From Candidatus Limnocylindria bacterium (GTDB taxonomy: Bacteria; Chloroflexota; Limnocylindria; P2-11E): a stretch of 35,825 nucleotides of DNA. The position numbers and the translations under genes were made by a program. The stretch's first letter is position 1, and each line of letters begins with the position of its first letter. The stretch is taken from NCBI GenBank assembly GCA_036523395.1, contig DATDEH010000004.1:1-35825 (forward strand), in the 5' to 3' direction. Shown here piece by piece: positions 1 to 7,731 of the stretch. Below the pieces are notes generated by a model. It made no database searches. It was given only the letters and a program-made list of their open reading frames with translations, and was not told where the DNA came from.

Positions 1-156
1 GATGCGACCTTTCGATTCGAGCGCTTCTTCGGTCGCGACGAACCCGCCACGGGTGCGCTTGAACTCGGGCGGGCGGACGATGCGCACGACGCGATCCCCG
101 GGCCGCTGCCCGCGCCGCTCTTCGCGGCGTTCGAGACCCCCACGGTCGTCGCTCAA
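1..156 (-). CDS. 5' end of an unrecognised gene, cut by the window edge
   Basis: An open frame runs from a TTG at 156 to the left edge (52 codons, no stop). It encodes an Arg/Glu-rich N-terminus, then a stretch with an RPPEFKRTRGG motif and a TEEALESKG motif, which reads as normal coding sequence. I do not recognise the family. It follows the PrcB-like lipoprotein gene by 40 bases on the same strand and may belong to the rsmG operon. A TAGACT hexamer (165-170, minus strand) lies 8 bases before the TTG, so it may have its own promoter. The start is uncertain, because in-frame GTG codons follow further in. Confidence 0.4.
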   Translation of the reverse strand, partial: MSDDRGGLERREERRGQRPGDRVVRIVRPPEFKRTRGGFVATEEALESKGRI

Positions 157-196
157 CCTCGCGGAGTCTAGGGAGGACGGTCTGTTGAGAAGTTGT

Positions 197-748
197 TTAG
201 GTGGTGCTCGTTCGCGCGACCTCGACTCCACCGCTGTCGATGAGGATCGCTTCATGCACGCCCGTCACGTCCGATGCCGCGATCGACACGACGTGAGCGG
301 GCGAAGTGAGCACCTGCGTCACCATCGCACCGGGACCGGGGACACCGAAGGTCGCGCGCACGATGAGTTGATCGCCCTTTCGCTCGATCGCGGTGATCTG
401 GACCGAGTAGCCACCGGTGTTCTGCTGTCCCTGAAACACGGCGACGAGCACGCGCCCTGAGGGAGTCGTCGCGTTCGGCACGAGCTGCGCGATCTTCGCG
501 CGCGACGCGTCGGTCGTGCCGACGATGAGCGCGGGGCCTGAGTCGTCCCGCGCCTGCGCCGTCGCGGCGAGCTCCGCGAACGCGACCGGACGCGCGGACG
601 GCGACGGGCTCACGGATCCGCCGCTCTTTGCCGTGCTGCCGCACGCGGCGAGCAGCACGACAGCGAGCGCGGCACTAGACGCCGAACGCCAGGCGATCGG
701 CGAACATCTCCGGAAGGCCGCGCTCACGTATCCGTCGCTGCGTCTCAT
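197..748 (-). CDS. PrcB-like lipoprotein
   Basis: This encodes a secreted lipoprotein of up to 183 residues. An N-terminal Arg-containing segment is followed by a hydrophobic stretch ending in a lipobox (LLAAC), with the cysteine at about residue 36. A short Ser/Pro linker leads to a C-terminal domain with the NTGGYSVQI motif and the strand pattern of the PrcB C-terminal family, named after a protease-complex inhibitor or associate in Treponema. Any role in inhibiting or binding a protease is inference from that family. The ATG at 748 overlaps the end of the metallophosphoesterase gene by about 74 bases. An in-frame GTG at 727 is an alternative start, and neither has a clear ribosome binding site. 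It is probably the fourth gene of the rsmG operon. Confidence 0.7.
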   Translation of the reverse strand: MRRSDGYVSAAFRRCSPIAWRSASSAALAVVLLAACGSTAKSGGSVSPSPSARPVAFAELAATAQARDDSGPALIVGTTDASRAKIAQLVPNATTPSGRVLVAVFQGQQNTGGYSVQITAIERKGDQLIVRATFGVPGPGAMVTQVLTSPAHVVSIAASDVTGVHEAILIDSGGVEVARTSTT

Positions 749-1394
749 CCACTCGATACGACGAACGATAGAAGGTCACCCTTCCGGCATCGGTGTCGAT
801 CACCCCGTACGCCGCTCGTGGATCGCCGTCACGCGGCTGGCCCACGCTTCCGGGGTTGATCAGCATGCGGTCGGTCAGCTCGTATGGGTGCTCCTGCTTG
901 GGCTCGGTGAAACGGACGCCGGTCGGGAATTCTCGGAACAGCGCCGGAACGTGGGTGTGGCCGTTGCAGCAGAACGGCGTGCTCGAGCGCGCGAGCGTGG
1001 CGCCCGCCGTGAGCGAGTTCGTGACGTACTCCCACAGCGGATCGCGCAGGCTGCCGTGACAGAGCGTGAATCGCTCCACGCTGTGCACCGTGGGCAGCGC
1101 GGCGAGCTCGTCACGTTCAGCGGATGAGAGCCAGTCGGAGTGAAGCCGCGCCGCGACGCCCGCGCGATCGTGGAAGAACTCGATGCCCTCCCCCGTCGCG
1201 ACCGCGCGGTCGTGGTTGCCCTGCACGAGGAGCGCGTTCCGTTCGCGCAGCAGCGCGAGGGTCTCCGACGGATCCGGACCGTAGCCGACGGTGTCACCCG
1301 TCACCCACAGGGCATCGACCCGCCCGAGCGCGGCAAGGACCGCCTCGAGCGCCACGAGGTTGGCGTGGATATCGGAGAGAAGACCTACGCGCAC
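675..1394 (-). CDS. Calcineurin-like metallophosphoesterase (YfcE/MJ0936 type)
   Basis: This is a 239-residue cytosolic two-metal phosphoesterase. The metal-ligand motifs appear in order: DIH at residues 8-10, GDTVGYGPDP from 33, GNHD at 59-62, CHG near 113 and a late GHTH. This set and the length match the small YfcE/MJ0936/Lpp1-like phosphodiesterase group, which acts on small phosphodiesters or nucleotides. The actual substrate cannot be told from sequence. The GTG start at 1394 overlaps the end of the HisA-like gene by 10 bases, and the end overlaps the PrcB-like lipoprotein gene, so it sits in the middle of a tightly packed operon. Confidence 0.88.
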   Translation of the reverse strand: MRVGLLSDIHANLVALEAVLAALGRVDALWVTGDTVGYGPDPSETLALLRERNALLVQGNHDRAVATGEGIEFFHDRAGVAARLHSDWLSSAERDELAALPTVHSVERFTLCHGSLRDPLWEYVTNSLTAGATLARSSTPFCCNGHTHVPALFREFPTGVRFTEPKQEHPYELTDRMLINPGSVGQPRDGDPRAAYGVIDTDAGRVTFYRSSYRVDETQRRIRERGLPEMFADRLAFGV

Positions 1395-2098
1395 GCGGCC
1401 TTCGCCTCGGCGAGGGTGAAGCGCTGGTCGAGGAACGCACGTCCGATCACGACCGACGCTGCGCCCCAGCGCGCGAGCGCGCGCACATCCTCGACGTCGC
1501 GCACGCCACCGCCAGTGTGGAACGTCACGCCGGGTCCGGTCTTCGCGCGGAGCCGTTCCATGAGAACGAGTGGCGGGCCACCGAGCCGGCCGTCCGCGCT
1601 CGTGTCGACGACGTAGAGCGCCCGGATACCGCGCAGCGCCGCGATCTCCGCCGCCCCCGCGGCGTCGCGACCCGACGCGCGCTTCACGAGATCAGGCTCG
1701 CCACCGCGCGGCGCGAGCGCTCCATCCCGGGCCTCGATCTCGACGATCGCGCGGTCACCCAGTCGCGCGATGCGGCGAAGCAGCGCGTCGTCTCCGAAGA
1801 CGGCGCTCGAGAAGAGCACGCCGGCGAAACCCGCGGCGATCGCCTCCTGCGCCTTCGCGAGCGACGAGATGCCGCCGGCGAGACGGCACGGTACCGAGGC
1901 GCTCCGCGCGATGCCCGCGAGCGTCTCCGCGTTCGCGTAGTCGCCACGCTCGGCACCGTCCAGGTCCACCAGATGCAGCTCCTCCGCGCCTTCGCGGAGG
2001 TAGCGCGAGGCGAGCTCGCGCGGCTCGATGTCGGCACCGGCGCCGCCGCGATACGCGACACGTCCGGCGCGCACGTCGACCGATGGCACGATCACCAC
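1385..2098 (-). CDS. Divergent HisA-like TIM-barrel isomerase
   Basis: This 237-residue TIM barrel is related to HisA, which isomerises the ProFAR aminoaldose to an aminoketose in histidine synthesis. Recognisable HisA features are the catalytic-type Asp8 in the first strand (PSVDVRAG), LVDLDGA at about 43-49, GGISS at 75-79, the DTSADG motif from residue 165 and the phosphate loops GGGV (197-200) and IGRAF. By my alignment the second catalytic Asp (Asp127 of Thermotoga HisA) is Glu122 here, and the usual Gly-Trp that follows is Gly-Gly. No other his genes are nearby. It starts with GTG and overlaps the rsmG stop by 7 bases. It may be a true but divergent HisA, or a paralogue acting on another sugar-phosphate compound. 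Confidence 0.7.
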   Translation of the reverse strand: MVIVPSVDVRAGRVAYRGGAGADIEPRELASRYLREGAEELHLVDLDGAERGDYANAETLAGIARSASVPCRLAGGISSLAKAQEAIAAGFAGVLFSSAVFGDDALLRRIARLGDRAIVEIEARDGALAPRGGEPDLVKRASGRDAAGAAEIAALRGIRALYVVDTSADGRLGGPPLVLMERLRAKTGPGVTFHTGGGVRDVEDVRALARWGAASVVIGRAFLDQRFTLAEAKAACA

Positions 2099-2820
2099 GG
2101 CCGGCGGCGCGCTTCCGCTGACGTTCGCGGGTAGCGCAGGGGCGTGGCGCGCGTCTTTCGCACGACGACGAGATTGCGGCCGGGCAGCTCATCACCGACG
2201 CCGAGCGAGACCGTCGGCACGATGGATGCGATCTCACCACCGAGCGCGGCGCACGCTTTCTGCGCGCCCGGCAGCTCCGCGTCGACACGTCCCTTCCATA
2301 CGATCGCGTCGCCGCCGGGCCGGAGGAGCGGAAGGATGTACTCGCTGACCATGCCCAGAGTCCCCACGGCACGGGCCGTACCGACGTCGTAGCGGTCGCG
2401 ACGCTCGCGGCCAAGTGCTTCCGCGCGCTCGTTGCGGATCTCGACGTCAGTCAGTCCGAGGAGCGCGCACACATCCTCGAGAAAGCGGACCTTCTTGCCC
2501 ACCGACTCGACCAGCGTCAAGCGGATGTTCGGCAGGGCGATACGCAGGGCGAGACCGGGAAAGCCCGCGCCGCTGCCGACGTCGACGACACGCTCGCGGC
2601 CCGTCCAGCGTCGCACGGCGATCGCGGTGAAGGAATCGAGGAAATGCTTACGCGCGATGTCGTGAGGCTCGGTGATCGCTGTGAGGTTCACCGACGTATT
2701 GCGTTCGATGAGCTCATTGCCGAGACGCTCGCAGAGTGCGATCTGCCCGGACGACAGCGCGAGCCCCAGTCGCGCCGCCTCGACCGCGAGCGCGGCGAAC
2801 GGCGGCGAGGCGACGGGCAC
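2092..2820 (-). CDS. rsmG: 16S rRNA (guanine527-N7)-methyltransferase RsmG
   Basis: This 242-residue SAM-dependent methyltransferase modifies G527 in the 530 loop of 16S rRNA. Family signatures are clear: NLTAI near residue 45, DSF at the helix before the fold, the SAM-binding VDVGSGAGFPGLALRIALP from about 79, LVESVGKKVRFL, the TARAV motif that carries the catalytic Arg, and the C-terminal KT…YPR segment. The start is the GTG at 2820, only 17 bases from the GTG of the divergent cupredoxin gene. A TACGAT box ends 6 bases before it with no ribosome binding site, which suggests a leaderless message. It heads the operon that continues into the HisA-like gene. Confidence 0.93.
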   Translation of the reverse strand: MPVASPPFAALAVEAARLGLALSSGQIALCERLGNELIERNTSVNLTAITEPHDIARKHFLDSFTAIAVRRWTGRERVVDVGSGAGFPGLALRIALPNIRLTLVESVGKKVRFLEDVCALLGLTDVEIRNERAEALGRERRDRYDVGTARAVGTLGMVSEYILPLLRPGGDAIVWKGRVDAELPGAQKACAALGGEIASIVPTVSLGVGDELPGRNLVVVRKTRATPLRYPRTSAEARRRPW

Positions 2821-2838
2821 GCCGGTATCGTACGTGCG
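2820..2838. promoter_or_regulatory. Ultra-compact divergent leaderless promoter pair
   Basis: Only 17 bases separate the GTG of rsmG from the GTG of the cupredoxin gene. On the plus strand TATCGT occupies 2826-2831 and the GTG at 2838 follows after 6 bases. On the minus strand TACGAT occupies 2832-2827 and the GTG at 2820 follows after 6 bases. The two TANNNT boxes overlap by 5 bases within a near-palindrome. This geometry fits two -10 elements whose transcripts begin at the start codon. No good -35 is visible for either, and that region would lie inside the opposite gene. The promoter call is inference. Confidence 0.5.
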
Positions 2839-3401
2839 TGAGGATGAGAGCGGTCCGCTGCGCCGCGTTCGCGTGCGTGCTGCTGTTCTTCGCCGTCACG
2901 TCGAACGCGTCCGCGGCGACGCTCACCGTCGAGATCTCCGGCTTCGCGTTCAGGCCTGACGCGGTGTTCATCACTGCCGGCGACACCGTGACCTGGACGA
3001 ACCGCGACAGCGCGCAGCACAGCATCGTCTTCCTCACCGGGCTCGGTCAGACGGAGAACTTCGGGCTCGGCCAGAGCTCGTCGCTGCGGTTCATCGCTCC
3101 GGGCACGTACAAATACATCTGCGGGCTGCACGGGCAGAGCATGTCGGGCACCGTGGTGGTCGAGCCGGCATCGGGTCCGATCGCGGCTGCTTCGGGAGGT
3201 GCGCCGACGTTCGTGCCTCCGACCCCGACCCCGATCCCCAGCGCCGGCGTCGTCGTGCGCGGCGCCGACGAGGTGCCCGAGCTGCCCGCGGGCGCGGCAG
3301 ACAGTCGGGTCGACGGCGGCCGCGCCGCGGTCTTCGGCGGGATCGGCGCGCTCCTCGTTTACATGGTCGTGCGCGGCGGCTCACTACTCCGCCGCCGATG
3401 A
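2838..3401 (+). CDS. Membrane-anchored cupredoxin (blue-copper) protein 1
   Basis: This 187-residue exported electron-transfer type protein has a signal peptide (hydrophobic core FACVLLFFAV, cleavage near ASA-A) and one plastocyanin-like domain with the FAFRP and GDTVTWTNRD motifs. It then has a Pro/Thr linker (PTPTPIP) and a C-terminal membrane helix followed by Arg residues. The predicted type-1 copper ligands, counted from the ATG at 2844, are His59, Cys93, His96 and Met100. The last three have the spacing C-x2-H-x3-M, one residue longer than amicyanin. The start may be the GTG at 2838, given the TATCGT box 6 bases upstream, or the ATG at 2844. Neither has a normal ribosome binding site. 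It overlaps the next, paralogous gene by 4 bases. Confidence 0.85.
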   Translation: MRMRAVRCAAFACVLLFFAVTSNASAATLTVEISGFAFRPDAVFITAGDTVTWTNRDSAQHSIVFLTGLGQTENFGLGQSSSLRFIAPGTYKYICGLHGQSMSGTVVVEPASGPIAAASGGAPTFVPPTPTPIPSAGVVVRGADEVPELPAGAADSRVDGGRAAVFGGIGALLVYMVVRGGSLLRRR

Positions 3402-4027
3402 GACTGCGGGCCGCGCGCCCCGGGGCCCTTGCCGGTCTGCTCCTCTTCGTCGCCCTCGCCTCGACCGCAGCCGCCGCGACAACGACCGTCAACATCCAGG
3501 GCTTCGCCTTCCAGCCACCCAGCGTGACGATCAACGTCGGCGACACCGTCACGTGGACGAACAAGGACGCGGCAGCTCACAGCGCCGTCGTGAACGGAGT
3601 CGGGCAAACACCTGTGCTCGCGCAGAACCAGAGCGCATCGCTGACGTTCACCGCGGCAGGCACGTTCCCCTACATCTGCGGCATCCACCGCGCGGCGATG
3701 ATGGGCACCGTCATCGTGCGCGCCGCGGCCACGCCTGTTCCAACACCGATCCCTACGCCGGTGCCGACGGCGCGACCGACCGTCGCGCCCACCGTCGCAC
3801 CGACGGTCGAACCGACGCCGACCGCGAGCCCTTCACCGACGCCGAGCCCAGCCCCCACGACGGCCGCGCCGAGCGCGACACCGACCATCGCGGTCGTGGT
3901 GCCGACGCAGCAAGCGCCCGCTCCTGCCGCATCGAACGACGGCGGAGCATCTCCGCTGCTCATCGCCGGGGCCGCGGTCGTGGTCATCGGGCTCGTTGCC
4001 TTCGCTTTGACACGTATCCGGCGCTAG
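3398..4027 (+). CDS. Membrane-anchored cupredoxin protein 2
   Basis: This 209-residue paralogue of the preceding gene is translationally coupled to it through an ATGA overlap. It has a signal peptide (about residues 1-26), a cupredoxin domain (about 28-108) with predicted copper ligands His61, Cys94, His97 and Met101, then about 75 residues of Pro/Thr/Ala repeats typical of a cell-wall-spanning linker. It ends in a single membrane helix (LLIAGAAVVVIGLVAFAL) and a short basic tail. As in its neighbour, the ligand spacing is C-x2-H-x3-M. The two proteins probably carry electrons at the outer face of the membrane. The redox partner is unknown, and no oxidase or nitrite reductase gene is nearby. 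Confidence 0.87.
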   Translation: MRLRAARPGALAGLLLFVALASTAAAATTTVNIQGFAFQPPSVTINVGDTVTWTNKDAAAHSAVVNGVGQTPVLAQNQSASLTFTAAGTFPYICGIHRAAMMGTVIVRAAATPVPTPIPTPVPTARPTVAPTVAPTVEPTPTASPSPTPSPAPTTAAPSATPTIAVVVPTQQAPAPAASNDGGASPLLIAGAAVVVIGLVAFALTRIRR

Positions 4028-4033
4028 GCGCGT

Positions 4034-4045
4034 GCCCTGCAGGGC
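4034..4045. promoter_or_regulatory. 12-bp perfect palindrome before hpt
   Basis: GCCCTGCAGGGC lies between the cupredoxin stop (4027) and the hpt start (4055). It has no loop and no T-tract, so a terminator is unlikely. A dimeric regulator site or chance are the two options. Confidence 0.25.
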
Positions 4046-4054
4046 TATCTAGGG

Positions 4055-4651
4055 ATGCCGAGTGAGACAATCGAGCGACCGATGACGACCCTCCGCGTCG
4101 CCACACCCGCGGATGACATCGCCGAAGTGCTCATCGACGAGAAGGCGATCGCTGCGAAGGTGCGCGAGCTCGGCACGGCGATCGCGGACGACTATCGCGG
4201 CAAAGACGTCGTGCTTGTCAGCATCCTCAAGGGAGCGCTGCCATTCCTCGCCGACCTCATGCGCCAGATGCCGATCCCCCTCGCGCTCGACTTCCTCGAG
4301 CTCTCCTCGTACGGGGAGGCGACCGAGTCCAGCGGCAACGTGCGGATCCTGAAGGACCTCGCCAAATCGATCGAGGGCCGCGACGTCGTCGTGGTCGAGG
4401 ACATCCTCGACACCGGGCAAACGCTCTCCTATGTGATCGAGCACCTGCGTTCGAAGCAGCCCGCATCCGTAAGGCTGTGCACGCTGCTCGACAAGCCGGC
4501 GCGTCGCATCGTGCCGATACAGATCGACTATCGCGGGTTCGAGATCCCCGACAAGTTCGTCGTGGGATACGGGCTTGACTACGCCGAGCGGTACCGCAAC
4601 CTCCCGTTCATCGGCGTGCTCAAGCCGGAGGTGTATCGAGGCGTGCCGTGA
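4055..4651 (+). CDS. hpt: Hypoxanthine (guanine) phosphoribosyltransferase
   Basis: This 198-residue type I phosphoribosyltransferase salvages hypoxanthine or guanine with PRPP. The PRPP loop VVVEDILDTGQTL spans residues 112-124 with its acidic pair Glu115-Asp116. The SILKGAL segment (56-62), the flexible-loop SSYG and the C-terminal purine-binding part (FVVGYGLDYAERYRNLP) are all present. The ATG at 4055 has only a short purine run (AGGG) before it. An in-frame ATG at 4082 would shorten the unaligned N-terminus by nine residues. Its TGA overlaps the GTG start of the SpoIID gene, so the two are coupled. In many bacteria hpt sits beside tilS or ftsH, but not here. Confidence 0.92.
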   Translation: MPSETIERPMTTLRVATPADDIAEVLIDEKAIAAKVRELGTAIADDYRGKDVVLVSILKGALPFLADLMRQMPIPLALDFLELSSYGEATESSGNVRILKDLAKSIEGRDVVVVEDILDTGQTLSYVIEHLRSKQPASVRLCTLLDKPARRIVPIQIDYRGFEIPDKFVVGYGLDYAERYRNLPFIGVLKPEVYRGVP

Positions 4652-6156
4652 GACGGCGAACGCTTCTCGGCCACCTCGTGACGTGCGTCGTCATCGCGGC
4701 GTCGACGATCTCGCTGTCCGAGCCCGCGCGCGCGTCAACGCCGGCCGCTGTGCCGGCGACGGTGCGCGTGAACGTCTCGCTCTACGGCACGTCGTACGCC
4801 CTCATCGGTTCCACCGGTGCGATGACGGTGACCACCGAGGATGGGAAGCTCCTCTACAAGGGCGGGCAGCGCATGGTCGCGCGCACGAACGTGCAGCGAC
4901 TCGAGGGCGAACCGATCACGCTGCCGCCGGCGCGCGAAGGACTGACGCGCGAGGAGAGATCCAGCCGCCTGGAGCTGCTGCGCGAAGCGCGGCGCGCCGC
5001 GCGCGAAGCGCAGGTCACCGGGAAGCTCGTCACCGTGCCATTCGAGGTCTCGCTCCTCGCCGGGTCTGACGACGCGCTCGGCACGCCGATGCTGTCGGCG
5101 CCGCGCGTCGGCGTCATCCGTTTCAACGCCGACTTCGGTTACCTGAACTGGGGCGGCCGCCTGTTCCGCGGAACGCTCGAGGTCACGACCGACGACGCGG
5201 GCGACATGATCGTCGTCAACGAGGTCGAGACCGGCCGCTACCTCGCGTCCGTCACCGGCGCGGAGTCACCGTCCAGCTGGCACGGCGAAGCTCTCGCGGC
5301 ACAGGCGATCGCGGCGCGCACCTATCTTGTGACGCACCTGCACCATCACGCCAACTACGACCTCGAGGGCGACGTGCGCGATCAGGAGTACGCCGGGATC
5401 GGCACCGAGGCGGACTCGACGATCCGCGCCGTCGAGCGCACCGCGGGCATCGTCGCGACCTACCGCGGCTCGCCGATCGAAGCGCTGTATTCCGCGAACG
5501 CGGGCGGCGTCACCGAGGACTCCGAGAACGTCTACGCGAACGCCCTCCCCTACTTGCGGAGCGTTCCGTCACCGGGGGACGAGCTCGCGAAGGACAGCGG
5601 CTGGGGCACGACGAGCTGGGAATGGAACCGCGAGTTCACCGCGCCGCAGCTGGGCGACTACATGCGCTCGCGCGGGCTGAGCGTCGGCGTGCCGCAGCGC
5701 ATCGAGCTCGTCCGCGTCACGGGCGCGGGCCGCGTCACGCTCGCGCGCGTCTTCGGCACGACCGGCACGCGCGACATCGGCAAAGACCTGACGCGCTACT
5801 ACTTCGGCCTGAAGAGCAGCATGTTCACCGTTAAGCTCACCGAGGGCGGCGAGGCGGAATGGGTCTCCTGGCGCGACACCGCGCGCCTGGTGGACATGGG
5901 CATCCTCGGGTCGGAGCTCCTCGGCACGACGTACGAACGGATCCTGAACGAGGACCGCGAGCTGACATCGATCCGCATCACCGGCTTCGTCTACAAGCTG
6001 CCGCCGCGCTTCATCTTCTACGGGCGCGGTTTCGGACACGGCGTCGGCATGTCGCAGTGGGGCGCGCAGGGCATGGCGCTGAGCGGCGCGAACTACGAGC
6101 AGATCCTGAAGCACTACTACCAGGGCATCGCGCTGACGAACATCGGCGGCGTCTAG
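4648..6156 (+). CDS. SpoIID/LytB-family lytic transglycosylase-like protein
   Basis: This is a 502-residue secreted protein. A signal peptide (about residues 1-30, ending ARA) is followed by an N-terminal region with an Arg/Glu-rich helical insertion (about 98-123) and then the SpoIID domain (about 155-485). The family core YLASVTGAESPSSW…EALAAQAIAARTY contains Glu206, equivalent to the catalytic Glu of SpoIID transglycosylases. YSANAGGVTE (281-290) and the late GRGFGHGVGMSQWGAQGMA motif are also intact. SpoIID cleaves peptidoglycan glycan strands during engulfment, while family members in non-sporulating bacteria act in wall remodelling. No other sporulation gene is seen, so a vegetative role is more likely. 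The GTG start overlaps the hpt stop. Confidence 0.9.
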   Translation: MRRRTLLGHLVTCVVIAASTISLSEPARASTPAAVPATVRVNVSLYGTSYALIGSTGAMTVTTEDGKLLYKGGQRMVARTNVQRLEGEPITLPPAREGLTREERSSRLELLREARRAAREAQVTGKLVTVPFEVSLLAGSDDALGTPMLSAPRVGVIRFNADFGYLNWGGRLFRGTLEVTTDDAGDMIVVNEVETGRYLASVTGAESPSSWHGEALAAQAIAARTYLVTHLHHHANYDLEGDVRDQEYAGIGTEADSTIRAVERTAGIVATYRGSPIEALYSANAGGVTEDSENVYANALPYLRSVPSPGDELAKDSGWGTTSWEWNREFTAPQLGDYMRSRGLSVGVPQRIELVRVTGAGRVTLARVFGTTGTRDIGKDLTRYYFGLKSSMFTVKLTEGGEAEWVSWRDTARLVDMGILGSELLGTTYERILNEDRELTSIRITGFVYKLPPRFIFYGRGFGHGVGMSQWGAQGMALSGANYEQILKHYYQGIALTNIGGV

Positions 6157-6166
6157 CGCCGGCTGG

Positions 6167-6700
6167 TCACTCCCCGATGAATTTCTGGGAGTTCCCCATG
6201 TGCGGGTAGACGCGCGCCTGCACTACGGCGAGCAGCTGCTTGGTGTGGTTGCGATCGTGGTGCACCCACTCCTGCAGCAGACCCTTGACTCGAAGCGTGC
6301 CGACCTTCGGATGCTCGCCGCTCCGCTCGAGGTCCGCCGGAGTCAGTGACCGCACGAGCGCGATGCTGTCGTGCCGGAGGCCCATGAACTCCATCCAGAG
6401 GCTCTGGCTCATGCGGGCGCAGTCGTTGCGCTCGCGGGCTACCGCTTCCTGATCCCAGGCCTTCAGCGCTTTGCCGGCGATCATGTCCCGGATCCGGCCG
6501 GCGAAGCCACGGCGCTCCGCCTCGATGAGGTGCCCGACGCACTCGTTGACGCACCACTCGCTCGGCGCGGGATGCCACTGCGCGCCCACGTCGCCGAGCG
6601 CGTTGATCTCGCCTTCGATGAGCGCGCATGTGGATTCGAGCAGAGCCGCGATCTGGGTCGGCGCGAAGGGATGCGTGGGACTCCCCGGAGCACCGCTCAT
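6167..6700 (-). CDS. DinB-family (DfsB/YfiT-like) protein
   Basis: This 177-residue four-helix-bundle protein belongs to the DinB/YfiT metal-dependent superfamily. The conserved SEWCVNECVGHLIEAER segment supplies the first metal-binding His, and EWVHHDRNHTKQL supplies the others with H-x3-H-type spacing. Members of this fold act as thiol-dependent transferases or are uncharacterised. The substrate here is unknown, and it is not the DNA polymerase DinB. Its ATG overlaps the stop of the upstream degenerate kinase by 4 bases, so it is the last gene of the two-component cluster. It converges on the SpoIID gene with a gap of 10 bases. A second DinB domain occurs in the fusion at 19822. Confidence 0.85.
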   Translation of the reverse strand: MSGAPGSPTHPFAPTQIAALLESTCALIEGEINALGDVGAQWHPAPSEWCVNECVGHLIEAERRGFAGRIRDMIAGKALKAWDQEAVARERNDCARMSQSLWMEFMGLRHDSIALVRSLTPADLERSGEHPKVGTLRVKGLLQEWVHHDRNHTKQLLAVVQARVYPHMGNSQKFIGE

Positions 6701-7731
6701 GAGATGAGCTGTGGTGCGCTCCGGATCGGGACATGGACGTTGAGCACGACCGTGCCGTCGGGTCGCGTCTCGTGCTGCGATTCGCCGTGCAGGAGATCGA
6801 GACGCTCGCTGCGGCGCAGGCCGGACTGCAGCTCGCCGTCCGGCGGGAGCTCCTTGCCGTCGCTCTGCAGCATGATCTCGAGCTTGTCGTCCTTCCAGGT
6901 CATTCCGAGGACGAGGTCCTTCGCGATCGCCTTCTCGATCCGCTCCACCAGCGAGTCCTGGATGAGTCGGAAGATGGCGACCTCGTCGTCGGACGGGAGG
7001 CGCCGGTCACGGCCGGTGCTGGAGAAGTCGATGCGTACGCCGTGCTTGTCGATGAGCGTCTGAACGTAGCGGCGCATCGTCGGCACGAGGCCGAGATCGT
7101 CGAGGATCATCGGCCGCAGCTCGAAGATGAAGCCGCGCAGCTCCTGCAACGTCTTGTTCACCATCTGTCGGAGCGCGGCGAGCTCGGTGCGCGAGCGCTG
7201 CGGATCGACCTCGAAGAGCCGCTCGCTGATCTCGGACTGGAGCACCACGTTCGCCATCGCCTGCGCCGGCCCATCGTGGACCTGGCGGGCGATGCGCTTG
7301 CGCTCCTCCTCCTGCGTGTCCACGACCGCCTGGAGGAGACGGCTCTCGTCGATGACCGGCGCGGTGTCGGCCGGCAGCGGCGCCTGCGAGCTCGTGTGCA
7401 CGTGGTTCTGCGCGGCCGTGACGAGGGCCCGCGCGCGGTCGAGAAGCTTCTTCTTCGCCTGCAGCCCGGCGAGCTGCGCTTCCATCGTCATGCGCCGCGA
7501 CAGTGCGGCCGTGTATTCGTCCGCCGCGGTGAAGATCTGCTCGCGTTCGAAGCTCGCCGGGTTGGCGCGGGCCTCTTCGACCTTCGCCTTCGTCTGGTCC
7601 TCACGCGCCTTGAGCCGGCTCACCTCGGTCAGCGTCGACTCGACCAGTAGATCGAGCTCGCGGACCTCGGCGGTGATCTTCTTCTGCTCGGCGACGAGCT
7701 CGCTGACGAGGTCGGGGGCTGCCACGCTCAA
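6697..7731 (-). CDS. HisKA_3 histidine kinase with decayed ATP-binding domain
   Basis: This 344-residue soluble sensor has an N-terminal coiled coil (about 8-110) and no membrane segment. A HisKA_3 dimerisation domain carries the motif EEERKRIARQVHDGPAQA with phospho-accepting His152, as in NarX/DegS kinases. The C-terminal part still resembles HATPase_c in outline, but the key boxes are altered. In the N box (253-272) the Asn is Glu263 and the following KHA His is Lys267. The G1 motif DxGxG reads SDGKE at 290-294. The G2 region survives only as GLRRSERLDLL. It is therefore unlikely to bind ATP normally. It overlaps the response regulator gene by 4 bases. It could act as a phospho-acceptor in a heterodimer with the intact kinase at 8434, or as a binding scaffold. 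Confidence 0.85.
   Translation of the reverse strand: MSVAAPDLVSELVAEQKKITAEVRELDLLVESTLTEVSRLKAREDQTKAKVEEARANPASFEREQIFTAADEYTAALSRRMTMEAQLAGLQAKKKLLDRARALVTAAQNHVHTSSQAPLPADTAPVIDESRLLQAVVDTQEEERKRIARQVHDGPAQAMANVVLQSEISERLFEVDPQRSRTELAALRQMVNKTLQELRGFIFELRPMILDDLGLVPTMRRYVQTLIDKHGVRIDFSSTGRDRRLPSDDEVAIFRLIQDSLVERIEKAIAKDLVLGMTWKDDKLEIMLQSDGKELPPDGELQSGLRRSERLDLLHGESQHETRPDGTVVLNVHVPIRSAPQLIS

Noticed and set aside
2-460. Open frame on the plus strand at the left edge
   Set aside because: It is antisense to the PrcB-like lipoprotein gene and the left-edge gene, and is Arg/Asp-rich with no motif.
3720-3950. Pro/Thr tandem codon repeats as a repeat element
   Set aside because: They encode the flexible linker of the second cupredoxin and are imperfect, which is usual for cell-wall-spanning linkers.
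6145-6170. Short hairpin between the convergent SpoIID and DinB genes as a terminator
   Set aside because: Only four G-C pairs around the TAG can form and no T-tract follows.
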